Positions 46,789 through 56,500 of a DNA stretch of 64,000 nt are shown here, one piece after another. Numbering within the stretch: the stretch's first letter is position 1; every line of letters starts with the position of its first letter. The notes under the pieces are model-generated. The model was not told the DNA's origin. It searched no databases and was given only the letters and a program-made list of their open reading frames with translations. A program made the position numbers and the translations under genes. The stretch covers positions 1,101,231 through 1,165,230 of the forward strand of contig JABLYA010000001.1 in assembly GCA_013177855.1 (NCBI GenBank). The letters run 5' to 3'. The stretch comes from Ignavibacteria bacterium. Its GTDB lineage: Bacteria > Bacteroidota > Ignavibacteria > Ch128b.

Positions 46789-48717
46789 TTATACATTTCT
46801 CAATATTTCTGGTTTTTTGACTGTAGTTACACCATGAGTAGTTTTTTCCCAGTAGAACGGTTTAAAAATTAATTGCCATAACGCTTTATAGGCACCAAGT
46901 GAATGCAAAATCCAATAAAATGGATTTAACAAGGCATAAACCACAAGTCCGTATAATCTTCTTCTAAAGACTGCAAGCATATTCATATAAACAACCATCG
47001 CGTTTCCTATTAATAAATTGAACAAAGAAATATATAAAACCCATGCAGGGAAAATTTCCGAAATCCATTGTGGTCGGAAAATTAGCCATGTTATAAATAA
47101 AATCCATAAAGGCAAGTTGATTAAAAATGTTGCAGGAGTTCCACCAATAAAGAGGAAGAAAGCAAACATACCTCTGAAACCAATTTTTCTGTACAACTCA
47201 ATCGGATTTCTCATATGCACGAGGAATGTTTGCATATAACCTTTAACCCATCGTGATCTTTGACGTATCCAGCTTCTAACTCTTTTATTAGCTTCTTCGT
47301 ATGTAGTAGAATTAATAGTTCCAACTTTATAACCTTTTGCATAAGCTCTAACTCCAAGATCAGCGTCTTCGGTCACATTGAATGGATCCCATGCATTTAG
47401 CTCAACAAGTTTATCTTTAATAAAGTGATTACTTGTCCCTCCTAATGGAATAGGAACATTTAATCTATCCATACCTGGTAACATATAATCAAACCAATAA
47501 GAGTATTCAAGCGTGAACATTTTGGTCAAGAAATTCTCATTAGCATTGAAGTAATTTAATTGTGCTTGAATACAGATTACATCTTCCGGGAATTTTTTGA
47601 ATCCAACTATTGCCTTCTTAAGTTGGTCGGGTTCAGGAATATCTTCAGCATCGTAAATTGTTACAATTTCACCTCTGCAGAATACAAGCCCATAGTTGCA
47701 AGCTTTGGGTTTGGTTTTGGGCTGCATATTTGGAACAACAATGCATTCAAATATCGAAGGAATATTCAAATTTCTGATTTTGTTTATTGTGGCAAAATCA
47801 TCTTCTTCAAGTAGAATTTTTATATCTAATTTATCTTTCGGATAATCAAGTTGACTTAATGCATATATTAAAGTTTCTATTACTTCTGGTTCCTTATAGA
47901 CAGGAAGTAAAATGCTGTAAACTGGTAAATCTTCATCATGAAGTTCTCTAATTTCAGCTTGCGTCACTGCTTCATAAAGCTCAAATCTTGCTCCCGCTAA
48001 AGTTAAGACAAACTTAAATCCAATTGAAAATAGATAAAGAAGGTTTACAACAGCCATTAAAATTGTAAACGTCAAAGATGTATCAACTGCAACACCAATT
48101 ATAAACAGAGTTCCGAGTATTGCAATAGAAATAACTTGTGGAAGTGTGAAAGTTTCTATAGCAGAACTTCGTTCATCTTCAATAAATAAACTATAAACTG
48201 CACTTTCAGCTAATTCCTGGCCAAATGCTTTATGTAAAACCCATTGAATATCAACATCAGTTGCATAAAAAATTTTTAGCGGTGTTTGAACCCGTTCATA
48301 AATATAATCAATGGCTTCTTGATCAAGTGGATTGAGCATCGCTACGTAAAGATAATCCCCATTCCTTCTGAAAGGACAAATTAATCTATCCTGTAAATAA
48401 GTTTGATCAAAAGACATTAAGAGTTCATAATCTATCTCTTGAATTAATAAATCTACTTTACCAACAGGAATTGCTTTTCTTATAACAGCTTCATAATCCG
48501 TTCTTGAAATATATCCATAGAAAAGTAAAGCTTTAGGAAAGTATAATTTTTCTCTCTCAGCAAAAGCCTCTATTTCTTCAATTTTCTCCTGCGAGAAAAT
48601 CTTTTCTTTAATTAATATTTTTTGTAACGCCTTTTTATGATTGGAACCAGATGCCGAGCTTGAAAGCTCTTCCGGCACCAACATCTCGTCCAAAGGCGTC
48701 CACGCTGTATCCGACAT
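46789..48717 (-). CDS. processive GT2 glycosyltransferase (BcsA-like) with N-terminal MshEN-like domain
   Basis: A 642-residue inner-membrane synthase. Residues ~28-175 look like the MshEN/GSPII_E N-terminal domain, which binds cyclic di-GMP in MshE and NfrB, although its Arg/Gly motif residues look degenerate. Two helices (~190-238) follow, then the GT2 domain with LLPVYKEPEV, DAED near 354, TEDADLG near 447 and RQRSRW near 484 (QxxRW), then four or so helices. The BcsA PilZ domain is missing. The BcsB-like gene upstream makes a secreted beta-glucan-like polymer likely. The start overlaps the outer-membrane gene by 83 bases; Met12 (48684) is an alternative. Confidence 0.87.
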   Translation of the reverse strand: MSDTAWTPLDEMLVPEELSSSASGSNHKKALQKILIKEKIFSQEKIEEIEAFAEREKLYFPKALLFYGYISRTDYEAVIRKAIPVGKVDLLIQEIDYELLMSFDQTYLQDRLICPFRRNGDYLYVAMLNPLDQEAIDYIYERVQTPLKIFYATDVDIQWVLHKAFGQELAESAVYSLFIEDERSSAIETFTLPQVISIAILGTLFIIGVAVDTSLTFTILMAVVNLLYLFSIGFKFVLTLAGARFELYEAVTQAEIRELHDEDLPVYSILLPVYKEPEVIETLIYALSQLDYPKDKLDIKILLEEDDFATINKIRNLNIPSIFECIVVPNMQPKTKPKACNYGLVFCRGEIVTIYDAEDIPEPDQLKKAIVGFKKFPEDVICIQAQLNYFNANENFLTKMFTLEYSYWFDYMLPGMDRLNVPIPLGGTSNHFIKDKLVELNAWDPFNVTEDADLGVRAYAKGYKVGTINSTTYEEANKRVRSWIRQRSRWVKGYMQTFLVHMRNPIELYRKIGFRGMFAFFLFIGGTPATFLINLPLWILFITWLIFRPQWISEIFPAWVLYISLFNLLIGNAMVVYMNMLAVFRRRLYGLVVYALLNPFYWILHSLGAYKALWQLIFKPFYWEKTTHGVTTVKKPEILRNV

Positions 48718-49471
48718 AACCTGATATATGTTTGTTAAACTTATAAATTATTGCAGGTTCAACTTTAAATAGTGAGAAGTCAAGATTTCTTAAAAAGATT
48801 TGACTGAATGTTAGATTTTGATCTACTTTATCTTGATTACCTAATCCTAATATCAAACTGCCTTGAAGTAAAAAAGACATTCGGGGTGAAATATTTAATC
48901 CCAAAGTGGCTCCAGCTCTCAATTGATCTGATGGCGCTTCGAACCTTTTTCTTATTCCTATATAAATTTCCCAGAATCCTTGAGACATTGTATAACCAAA
49001 AGGTGAACCGACTAACATTGTAACTTGAAGATCTACCTGACCATTACCTAATGGCGGATCGCCCGGATTTGTGTAAAATGGAAATGCAACAAGAAATTGC
49101 AATGCCGCTGTTGGAACATCATCAAGTATCTTGAATTGAATTCCAACCTCTTGATCTCCAAATCCACCGTTAGTTACCATCCCAATACTATCACGATAGC
49201 TTAATCCGTAATAAAATAAATTCGCTAAAAACATTACATCATTTTCAAGACCATATTCGTAATAAATGTTTGTTTCATACTTAGTAAAAACTCCCCCAAG
49301 TGGTAAAAAGAATCTTTCGCCATTTCTATTAAAAATTGTTTCCGAAGAATAAAATGACTGAGTTCCTGAAAGAAAATACCGATTCATCTTTTGCTGCCAG
49401 ACACTACTATATGCTTCTGCATAAAGAGCAATAAGTAGAACAAGTATCAGGTTAATGATTCTTTTAACCAC
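48635..49471 (-). CDS. outer-membrane beta-barrel protein of the polysaccharide locus
   Basis: A 278-residue protein: signal peptide (~1-20, ending AEAYS) and an all-beta body with GGFGDQEVGIQFK, GLNISPRMSFLLQGSLILGLG and a C-terminal strand ending FKLGIWFQS, as in BAM-assembled barrels. It resembles small outer-membrane transporters (phenol-degradation MetA-like) but not BcsC, so it may be the export pore or a structural barrel for the polymer. It starts at GTG 49471, overlapping the end of the BcsB-like gene by 8 bases; no ATG is available. Confidence 0.78.
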   Translation of the reverse strand: MVKRIINLILVLLIALYAEAYSSVWQQKMNRYFLSGTQSFYSSETIFNRNGERFFLPLGGVFTKYETNIYYEYGLENDVMFLANLFYYGLSYRDSIGMVTNGGFGDQEVGIQFKILDDVPTAALQFLVAFPFYTNPGDPPLGNGQVDLQVTMLVGSPFGYTMSQGFWEIYIGIRKRFEAPSDQLRAGATLGLNISPRMSFLLQGSLILGLGNQDKVDQNLTFSQIFLRNLDFSLFKVEPAIIYKFNKHISGYVGYSVDAFGRDVGAGRAFKLGIWFQS

Positions 49472-51566
49472 GAGCTATTCTAACTCCTCTTCTACTTCTT
49501 GTATAAAGTAAAATTGATAATCCTATAATAATCACCCACGCAAGAATAATCCAGACATATTTAAATTTATCCCACCGAATTTTTAGAGGTTCTTTCTGAA
49601 CAGATTCAGTTGTATAAAATACCTTATCAAGAGCCTCAGCAGTTTTAAAGACAAGTGGATAATCTGCGCCACTCATAATCGCAACATTTCCATCTATCGT
49701 TCCAATTCTTTGGCTGAATTGATCAGCAAGTTTAACAAGATAGCCTTTTCCTTCTTGTCCATAACTTGAAACAAGCAAAACATTATTACTTGTTAGTGTT
49801 TTTGTTAATTGCATAACTGCAATTGGCATATTATCAGAATATTCAAACATAACCTGTTTAGTTGAACTACTTATTATTTTGAAATTTTGACTTAAGTCTA
49901 ATGGTAAATACTCAAATGACTCTTTATTGTATCTAACATCAGACGAAACCACTATGTAATTATTATTTGAATTTTCCATTGTTGCAAACATCTCTGCAAA
50001 AGACATTATCGGAGGGAAATATTGTTCTTGTTTAGATATTTTTTGAATTGCATTAACAATGGAGGAAGCAGCCTGTATATGCTCTGGCAGTGGATTTGAT
50101 TGAAAAACAACATAAGTATTTGTTAAAAATGCATTTGGGAAATTACTGAAATTTGAAGCCTTTCCAACATTTTCTGCGGTTACATCAAAGTAAGAGTAAG
50201 AATAAACTTCTCCAACAAATTGAGTTAAATCATCTCTACACTCACCTTCATCTGGGAAATAACTGAATTCAATCTCGAAAGTATTCATTTTTTTGAATAA
50301 ATATTTGGGAAGTGAAACAAGCAATCCATTAATAGTCCCAGTTTGATCTAATCGTTTACTTTCAACTAAAACATCATTTAAATAGACATTAATGAAACCA
50401 TTTTGAAATTGTTCTTTGACGGGTGTGTATTTTGAATAAAGATAGAAATCAACTGAACCGATGTATTTTGCCAATTCGAGTTCTGATATAAACATTGTAA
50501 TTCTTAAACTTCCAATTCCTTTAGTCTGGATTCTTTCGAACCCAAGTTCATCTAAGGTCAATTTGTATTTATTGCCGACAAATGACTTTATCTTGAAAGG
50601 TTCTATGTATCTAATTAGAGAAAAATTTGATAAGAGCTTAACAAATTGTTTAGGATTGACAATGCTTGCAGCTGATTTCTGTACAGATTTATCATTATCC
50701 CCTGTTACATAAAGTATTTTTGTTCCATCATAGAGTTTAACAAATAAAACACCATCTTCGGTTGTAAATTGTTGCTTCGCAAGATTATTAATCTCATTTC
50801 TTTCAACTGAGAAAGGCACTGGTAGACTCATTAATTCATCAGTTTTTCCAATTGCTATTACATGACTAAAACTCTTTATCCTCATTGGGTCAATTTCTTC
50901 AAAGCTACTGTAAAATATATTTTCAGACTTAACGAGATCAAGTAATCTCGTGTTAAGCCACATAGTACTTCCTGCAAGATTTGGATTTATTCTTTTGGGT
51001 GTAAGAATTAAAATTTTCTCAAATTTATCGAAGAAGAAATCTGCTATTGTATTTTTTAATTGTTCTGAATAATTCAAGACAAGTTTAGATCTTTGTCGAA
51101 TAACCATCCACAATCCCTGGGTTGCAAGATCTCTACATCTATCATCAGTTATGTTCAAATATCCACCGACCTCAATTTTAAGAAGAGGTTTTTCGCTGAC
51201 CAATAAATCCTCAAGTTTTACATCATTTAATGGAATTTTAATTACGGGATTCGTTGATACATTTCTTACAAATGCTGTATAAACCGGAACATCGTTAACT
51301 GAAATTTTAATATTGGAATAATCGCTTAAAATTGTTGAAACACTCATATACAATTCAAAATAGCTGTTTTGAAAATCTATACCTCCTCTTGGAACTGGGA
51401 AAAAGAAAGTTTGGGCTGGTGTAATTCCATACAAAACTACATCCTTTTGATACCCAATGTCTTTCAACGAAATCTCCTTATAATTTTGAGCATTCATTCG
51501 TAAAGGAAAGAAAAAAATTAGAGCTAAGACGAGGCTAAATAAAATAAAGTAGATTTTTTTATTCAT
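49464..51566 (-). CDS. BcsB-like periplasmic subunit of a polysaccharide synthase
   Basis: A 700-residue protein: signal peptide (1-27, cut near MNAQ), a periplasmic body with BcsB features (PRGGIDFQNSYFELY, INVYLND-type jelly-roll strands, and the DDRCRDLATQGLWM cysteine motif near 140, a second CRDD motif near 430) and one C-terminal membrane helix (~672-690) with a basic tail. In cellulose synthase BcsB guides the emerging glucan through the periplasm and supports BcsA through its anchor. It begins behind an SD-hiding hairpin, 63 bases from rlmD, and heads the five-gene operon. Confidence 0.85.
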   Translation of the reverse strand: MNKKIYFILFSLVLALIFFFPLRMNAQNYKEISLKDIGYQKDVVLYGITPAQTFFFPVPRGGIDFQNSYFELYMSVSTILSDYSNIKISVNDVPVYTAFVRNVSTNPVIKIPLNDVKLEDLLVSEKPLLKIEVGGYLNITDDRCRDLATQGLWMVIRQRSKLVLNYSEQLKNTIADFFFDKFEKILILTPKRINPNLAGSTMWLNTRLLDLVKSENIFYSSFEEIDPMRIKSFSHVIAIGKTDELMSLPVPFSVERNEINNLAKQQFTTEDGVLFVKLYDGTKILYVTGDNDKSVQKSAASIVNPKQFVKLLSNFSLIRYIEPFKIKSFVGNKYKLTLDELGFERIQTKGIGSLRITMFISELELAKYIGSVDFYLYSKYTPVKEQFQNGFINVYLNDVLVESKRLDQTGTINGLLVSLPKYLFKKMNTFEIEFSYFPDEGECRDDLTQFVGEVYSYSYFDVTAENVGKASNFSNFPNAFLTNTYVVFQSNPLPEHIQAASSIVNAIQKISKQEQYFPPIMSFAEMFATMENSNNNYIVVSSDVRYNKESFEYLPLDLSQNFKIISSSTKQVMFEYSDNMPIAVMQLTKTLTSNNVLLVSSYGQEGKGYLVKLADQFSQRIGTIDGNVAIMSGADYPLVFKTAEALDKVFYTTESVQKEPLKIRWDKFKYVWIILAWVIIIGLSILLYTRSRRGVRIARG

Positions 51567-51571
51567 TACTT

Positions 51572-51609
51572 TAACTCCTTAATCTAACTACTGCATATAT
51601 AAGGAGTTA
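51572..51609 (-). promoter_or_regulatory. SD-sequestering hairpin before the BcsB-like gene
   Basis: TAACTCCTTA and TAAGGAGTTA form a perfect 10-bp stem with an 18-base loop. On the minus strand the 3' arm is the SD (AAGGAG) of the BcsB-like gene, eight bases before its ATG, so the folded mRNA hides the ribosome site. No T-run follows, so it is not a usual rlmD terminator. Confidence 0.65.
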
Positions 51610-51629
51610 TTTATTAAAAGTCAAGTGGA

Positions 51630-53048
51630 TTATGAAAAAATTTTGAGTATCACAATATTTTCTATATGGTAAGTTTGAGGGAACATATCAACTGGTTGGA
51701 TCAATTCAATTGAATAATCATTTTTAAATTTAACTAAATCACGAGCTTGGGTATCAGGATTACAACTTATATAAATTATTTTTTCTGGTTTTATTTTTAA
51801 GATTGCTTCAATAGTTTTTTCGCTCATTCCTGCTCGAGGTGGGTCAGCTATCAAAGTAATATTTTTCGATAAATATTCGCTTGATATTGTGAAGCCTTCA
51901 TTTAAATTCTTTTGAAAGAAATGAATATTAGAAACTTGATTCTTAGATGCATTTTTCTTTGCAGCTTCAACTGATTCTTTTATATCTTCAAATGATAAAA
52001 CTTCTTTGAAATACTTAGAAAAAATTATCCCGATTACACCGACACCGCTATATAAGTCAATTAATATTGAATTATTTTTCTTACTATCATCAAAATTCGA
52101 CTCAATATATTTTTTTACAACACCGAATAATTTTTCTGCCTGATTTGTGTTAGTTTGAAAAAATGTATTAGGATAAATCTCAAATTCATAATTAAATAAT
52201 CTTTCGGTAATGTACCCTTCTCCGAAAATAACTTTGAAATCAAAAGGTAAAGTTGAGCTTAAATCTGGACTGCTTAAAACATTTACGAAAGTACTTGTTT
52301 CAGGGAAATTTATTTTTAATTCATTTCCCAGTTCATAAATTAATTCTCTTTCGAAGCGAGTTGTTACCAAAGCGACTAATTTCCCATCAGTGTTTTTAGC
52401 TTCTCTGATCACGAGAGCTTTTAGTAAACCATCTTTATTTTTTAATGAATGAATTGTACTATTTTTTCTAAATAAAAATTCTCCGACAAAGTTTTTTACT
52501 TTATTCGAATAATCAGATTGAAGATAACATTCATCAATATTTATAACTTTTTCATATTGCTTAGGGATATGAAATCCAAGAGCAAATTGTTTTTCTCTTT
52601 CATTGTAGATTTCACTTTCAAATAACCAGCGTTTTGCAAATGAAAATTCTATTTTATTTCTGTAAAAGTATTGTGTTTCACATCCAATTACATCATTGAT
52701 ACTAAAATCAGATATTCGTCCAATTCTTTTCAATGCTTCTTCAACAAAATTCTTTTTTATTCTTAACTGTTCTTGATATTCCAAATCCTGTAACTTACAT
52801 CCACCACATAATCCAAAATATTTACATCTAGGCTCAATTCTAAATGGAGAGGGCTCCAAAATTTTTTCGGCCTTTACTTCTAAATAATCTTTCTTTACTT
52901 TAATAACTCTTGCTTCTACAAGCTCGTCAGGTAAACAATTTTCAATTAGTACAATTTTACCATCTAACTTGCCCAAACATTTACCTTGACTAATCATCTT
53001 TTCCGAACGAACTACAATTAATTCATTTTTCTTTATGTTCATCTCCAT
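51630..53048 (-). CDS. rlmD: 23S rRNA (uracil-C5)-methyltransferase, RlmD/RumA type
   Basis: A 472-residue RNA m5U methyltransferase. The N-terminal TRAM domain (~5-65) is followed by the iron-sulfur cysteines CKYFGLCGGCKLQ, the SAM-binding IDLYSGVGVIGIIFS, an ADPPRAGM motif and the catalytic cysteine in ISCNPDTQARDL. E. coli RlmD methylates U1939; the exact base here is not certain, RlmC and TrmA being relatives. AGGTTAG lies before the ATG at 53048. It stands alone on the minus strand, and the polysaccharide operon begins 63 bases on. Confidence 0.9.
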   Translation of the reverse strand: MEMNIKKNELIVVRSEKMISQGKCLGKLDGKIVLIENCLPDELVEARVIKVKKDYLEVKAEKILEPSPFRIEPRCKYFGLCGGCKLQDLEYQEQLRIKKNFVEEALKRIGRISDFSINDVIGCETQYFYRNKIEFSFAKRWLFESEIYNEREKQFALGFHIPKQYEKVINIDECYLQSDYSNKVKNFVGEFLFRKNSTIHSLKNKDGLLKALVIREAKNTDGKLVALVTTRFERELIYELGNELKINFPETSTFVNVLSSPDLSSTLPFDFKVIFGEGYITERLFNYEFEIYPNTFFQTNTNQAEKLFGVVKKYIESNFDDSKKNNSILIDLYSGVGVIGIIFSKYFKEVLSFEDIKESVEAAKKNASKNQVSNIHFFQKNLNEGFTISSEYLSKNITLIADPPRAGMSEKTIEAILKIKPEKIIYISCNPDTQARDLVKFKNDYSIELIQPVDMFPQTYHIENIVILKIFS

Positions 53049-53139
53049 TCTAACCTGTATTTTTTACATTGATATGTAATTTTTTCCGTAAATAACTTTT
53101 AACAGTTGCAATTTTATTAAAATTTTTAAGATTTATTAC

Positions 53140-53232
53140 CTGGCATTGATTTTGACTTTTCTGAAATAGAATTTAATGAATGTACTCTCCTGAACCTCCT
53201 AAATCCCGGATCAAATCCGGGATTTCTTTTTT
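53140..53232 (+). ncRNA. possible small RNA with a CU-rich segment and own terminator
   Basis: CTGGCATTGATTTTGAC at 53140-53156 resembles a sigma54 -24/-12 element (TGGCAY-N5-TTGC) except for A in place of the final C. About 65 bases later a strong terminator ends. Between them lies CTCCTGAACCTCCT, which is complementary to an SD. No minus- or plus-strand gene explains the terminator. Confidence 0.3.
53201..53232 (+). terminator. orphan intrinsic terminator
   Basis: A perfect 11-bp stem, AAATCCCGGAT / ATCCGGGATTT, with a 3-base loop, is followed by CTTTTTT on the plus strand. No plus-strand gene lies upstream in this gap. Confidence 0.85.
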
Positions 53233-53573
53233 AAATGCATTTCCAAATTAATCAACTAATTTGGTTAATCTTATTTTTAAGTTTATTTATTCAAATTGTA
53301 ATAAACTTTAGTAAAGAATAAATCGAACAATACCTTAACTAACTAATTTTTACCTTCTTTACAAAATAAACTTAAAAGCAATAAAAAAATTCTTTCAAAG
53401 CCAAGTCCTCGATATTTCAAATTCATACACATCTCAATTTAATACACGGGCGAATAATAAAAGTTTATAAAATCCTTCAAAAATTAACTTTTTAATGGGG
53501 CATATAACTTGGCATTCTAAAATGAATGAAAAAGAGTTTTAATATTTAATAACTAAAAATCTCGGGGGTAGCA

Positions 53574-56500
53574 ATGATTACAAATCTACAAAATCGGATA
53601 TCAATAGTGAGGTTTTTTCTAATGATCTCACTATTCATCTTTTCCGTCATTTTCCCCAATTCTGTTAAAGCTCAAGGTAATTCCTGTGATTTGAGCAATT
53701 TCGTTACATACACTCAGGGTGGCTGGGGAAATAAAGGAGGGAAACTCTGCAATGGTGTAACTTTTATTACAGTAAAACAAATTGAAACTGGTGCAGAGAT
53801 TTCTAAAGGAGATGGAACAAATAAATTAGGAGCTAATACAACTTTTACTTTTCCGAACGGAAAATCGGTTGTAATTCACACCTCATGTTCTCAGCCTATC
53901 TACATTGGAATGAGAGTTTCATCAGATGGATTTACTTATGAGATAACTCAATTAACAACTATCCCGTCTTCATCGGTAAATCCTGGGAATATTAGAGATT
54001 TATATTTTTCAGAAGTATTTCCTTCTGGACTACAAGTTGGGGGAAATTATACTCTTAAACTAACAAGCGCTAAAGCAGTTGAAAACTTTTTACCACAAGG
54101 TGGATCTCCTAAAGCACTTGACAAAAACTACATAGATCCCAAAAGCACTAAAGCTGGTGTTTTTGCTGGTCAGGTAGTAGCTCTCAAACTAAATGTCGCT
54201 TTTAGCGATGCTGGTAAAATTGGTACTGGTTCAGTTAAACTTGGTGAATTAATTGTTAATGCCGGTCCTCTTGCTGGTAAAACAGTCTATGAAGTTTTAA
54301 ATCTTGCAAATATTGCCTTAGGAGGTGGAACCACTTCTTACACCATCACTCAATTAAATGAAGCAGTAACTGCAATAAACGAAAACTTTGATGGTGGAAA
54401 GGTAAACAAGAATTATTTAAGATGTCCTGATTTACCTCAACTTGGATCACTTTCAGGCACTGTATTTTTCGATGTAAATGGTAATGGAGTTTTTGACCTA
54501 GGTGAATTCGGATTACCCAATGTCAAAGTATATTTGTTTTCAAATTCAATCTTAATTGATTCGACATTAACAGATGCATCAGGCTTTTATAAATTTTCTA
54601 ATTTAAATGCCGGGAACTATAGCATACAGGTTATTGATCCTTACTTATTAGTTCTTACAACTCCACCTAATCCTAGAAACGTATCTCTTACAAGTGGTGA
54701 AAATAAGATTAACATAAATTTTGGTTATAAATGTGGTCAACAACTTGCAAAGATTTCCGGTTATGTTTATGTCGACGCAAATAAAAACGGAGTAAAAGAT
54801 GCAGGAGAATCACCACTAGCAAATGTGACAATTAAATTATACGACGAAAATGGTGCGATCATTAATACGACTACAACAAATGCAAGTGGATTTTATGAAT
54901 TTTCAGGACTAATTCCTGGTTTTTATACAGTTGAAGAAATTGACCCTGATATGTATCGAAGCACTACTCCTAATTATATCAACATAACTCTTTCCTCAGG
55001 TCAGAATTCTCAGAACAATAATTTTGGGGATATTCTATCAGCAGATATCTGTGGATTAGTATTTAACGATGAGAATGGTGATGGAATAAAACAACCATCA
55101 GAACTTGGAATTGCTGATGTTTTGATAGAATTGTATGAAATGCCTTCAGGAAACTTTGTCGCCTCTACAGTCACTGGCGTTAATGGTGAATATTGCTTCC
55201 CATACTTAATTCCTAATACTTATAAGATTAAAGAACACGATTTGCCCGGTTATATTAGCACTACCCCAAATGAAATTTCTTTAACTGTTAATCAAGGTGA
55301 CAAAAGTTACAATAATAACTTTGGTGATAAAATTCATACCATTCAAAAAGGTTCAATCGGTGATTTTGTCTGGAATGATTTAAATAAAAACGGCATTCAA
55401 GATCCTAATGAACCAGGAATGGCGAATGTTATAGTTAAACTTTACGATTGCAACAACAACTGGATCAAAGAAATTACTACAGATGCAAATGGCTTCTATA
55501 AGTTTGACAGCTTAAATCCAGGTTCATACCAAATCTTAGTACAATTACCAAATGGATTTACTTTCTCACCAGTAAATCAAGGCTCTGATGATACTAAGGA
55601 TTCAGATATTGATCCATTAACCTGGAAATCTCATTGCATCAATTTAATGAGTGGACAAAACTTAACCAGCGTTGATGCAGGTATGTATGCTCTACCTACT
55701 TGTTCAATTGGCGACAGAGTATGGAATGATCTCAACAAAAATGGTATACAGGATCCATTTGAACCTGGAGTACCAAATATTAAAGTTAAGCTAATTGATT
55801 GTTCCAATTCAAATGTCGTTCAAACCATAACAACAAATTCAAATGGAAATTATCTATTCACAAATGTTGTGTCAGGAACATACAAGTTGAAATTTTATGA
55901 CTTACCGAGTGGTTGGCAATTCACATCAAAAGATGTCGGTTCAAATGATTTAATTGATTCAGATGTCGACCCATCAACTGGTATGACCGTTTGCTTCCCA
56001 ATCGATGTTTTCAATTGTGATAGTAATTCAACTCGTTGGGATGCTGGAATTTATTTTGAAGCTCCGCAACTCTATTGCTCAATCGGTGATAAAGTTTGGG
56101 ATGATTTGAACAAGAATGGCATTCAGGATCCAAACGAACCAGGAGTATCAAACATCACGGTGAAGTTATTCTCCTGCTCAACATCAATCCCAATCGATGT
56201 AAAAATTACTAATGCTCAAGGAAATTATAAGTTTGATAATGTCCCTGCAGGAAATTATTACATTAAATTTGAAAATCTTCCTACGGGTTATGTTTTCACC
56301 GTTAAAGATGCTGGTTCTAATGATTTATTGGATTCCGATGTTGATCCATTAACAGGAAAAACTGCTTGCTTCCCAATTGATCCACAGAATTGTGACAGCA
56401 ATTCAATACGCTGGGATGCTGGTATTTATTTGTGCCCGCCTACCTATGAAGTTAGCGGAATGGTATTTAATGATGTCAATGGAAATGGAATTAAAGATTT

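Larger units (their letters stand above)
53049..53573. other. 525-base intergenic region
   Basis: This AT-rich gap separates divergent rlmD and the large adhesin gene. It holds an orphan plus-strand terminator (53201-53232) with a promoter-like box before it. From 53233 to 53540 I see no ORF or strong structure. Near its end TTGGCATTC at ~53509 and the GGGGG SD before the adhesin ATG are the only recognisable signals. Confidence 0.6.

Noticed and set aside
44897-51566. Ordinary bacterial cellulose (bcs) operon
   Set aside because: The BcsB-like protein and GT2 fit, but PilZ, BcsZ and BcsC are missing and a GT-C enzyme and an MshEN-like domain are added, so I describe it as cellulose-synthase-like only.
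51572-51609. Hairpin as the rlmD terminator
   Set aside because: The stem is strong but no T-run follows on the minus strand, and it coincides exactly with the SD of the next gene.
53505-53522. TTGGCATTC before the adhesin as a sigma54 promoter
   Set aside because: The -24-like box is good but the bases at the -12 position (TG instead of GC) do not fit.
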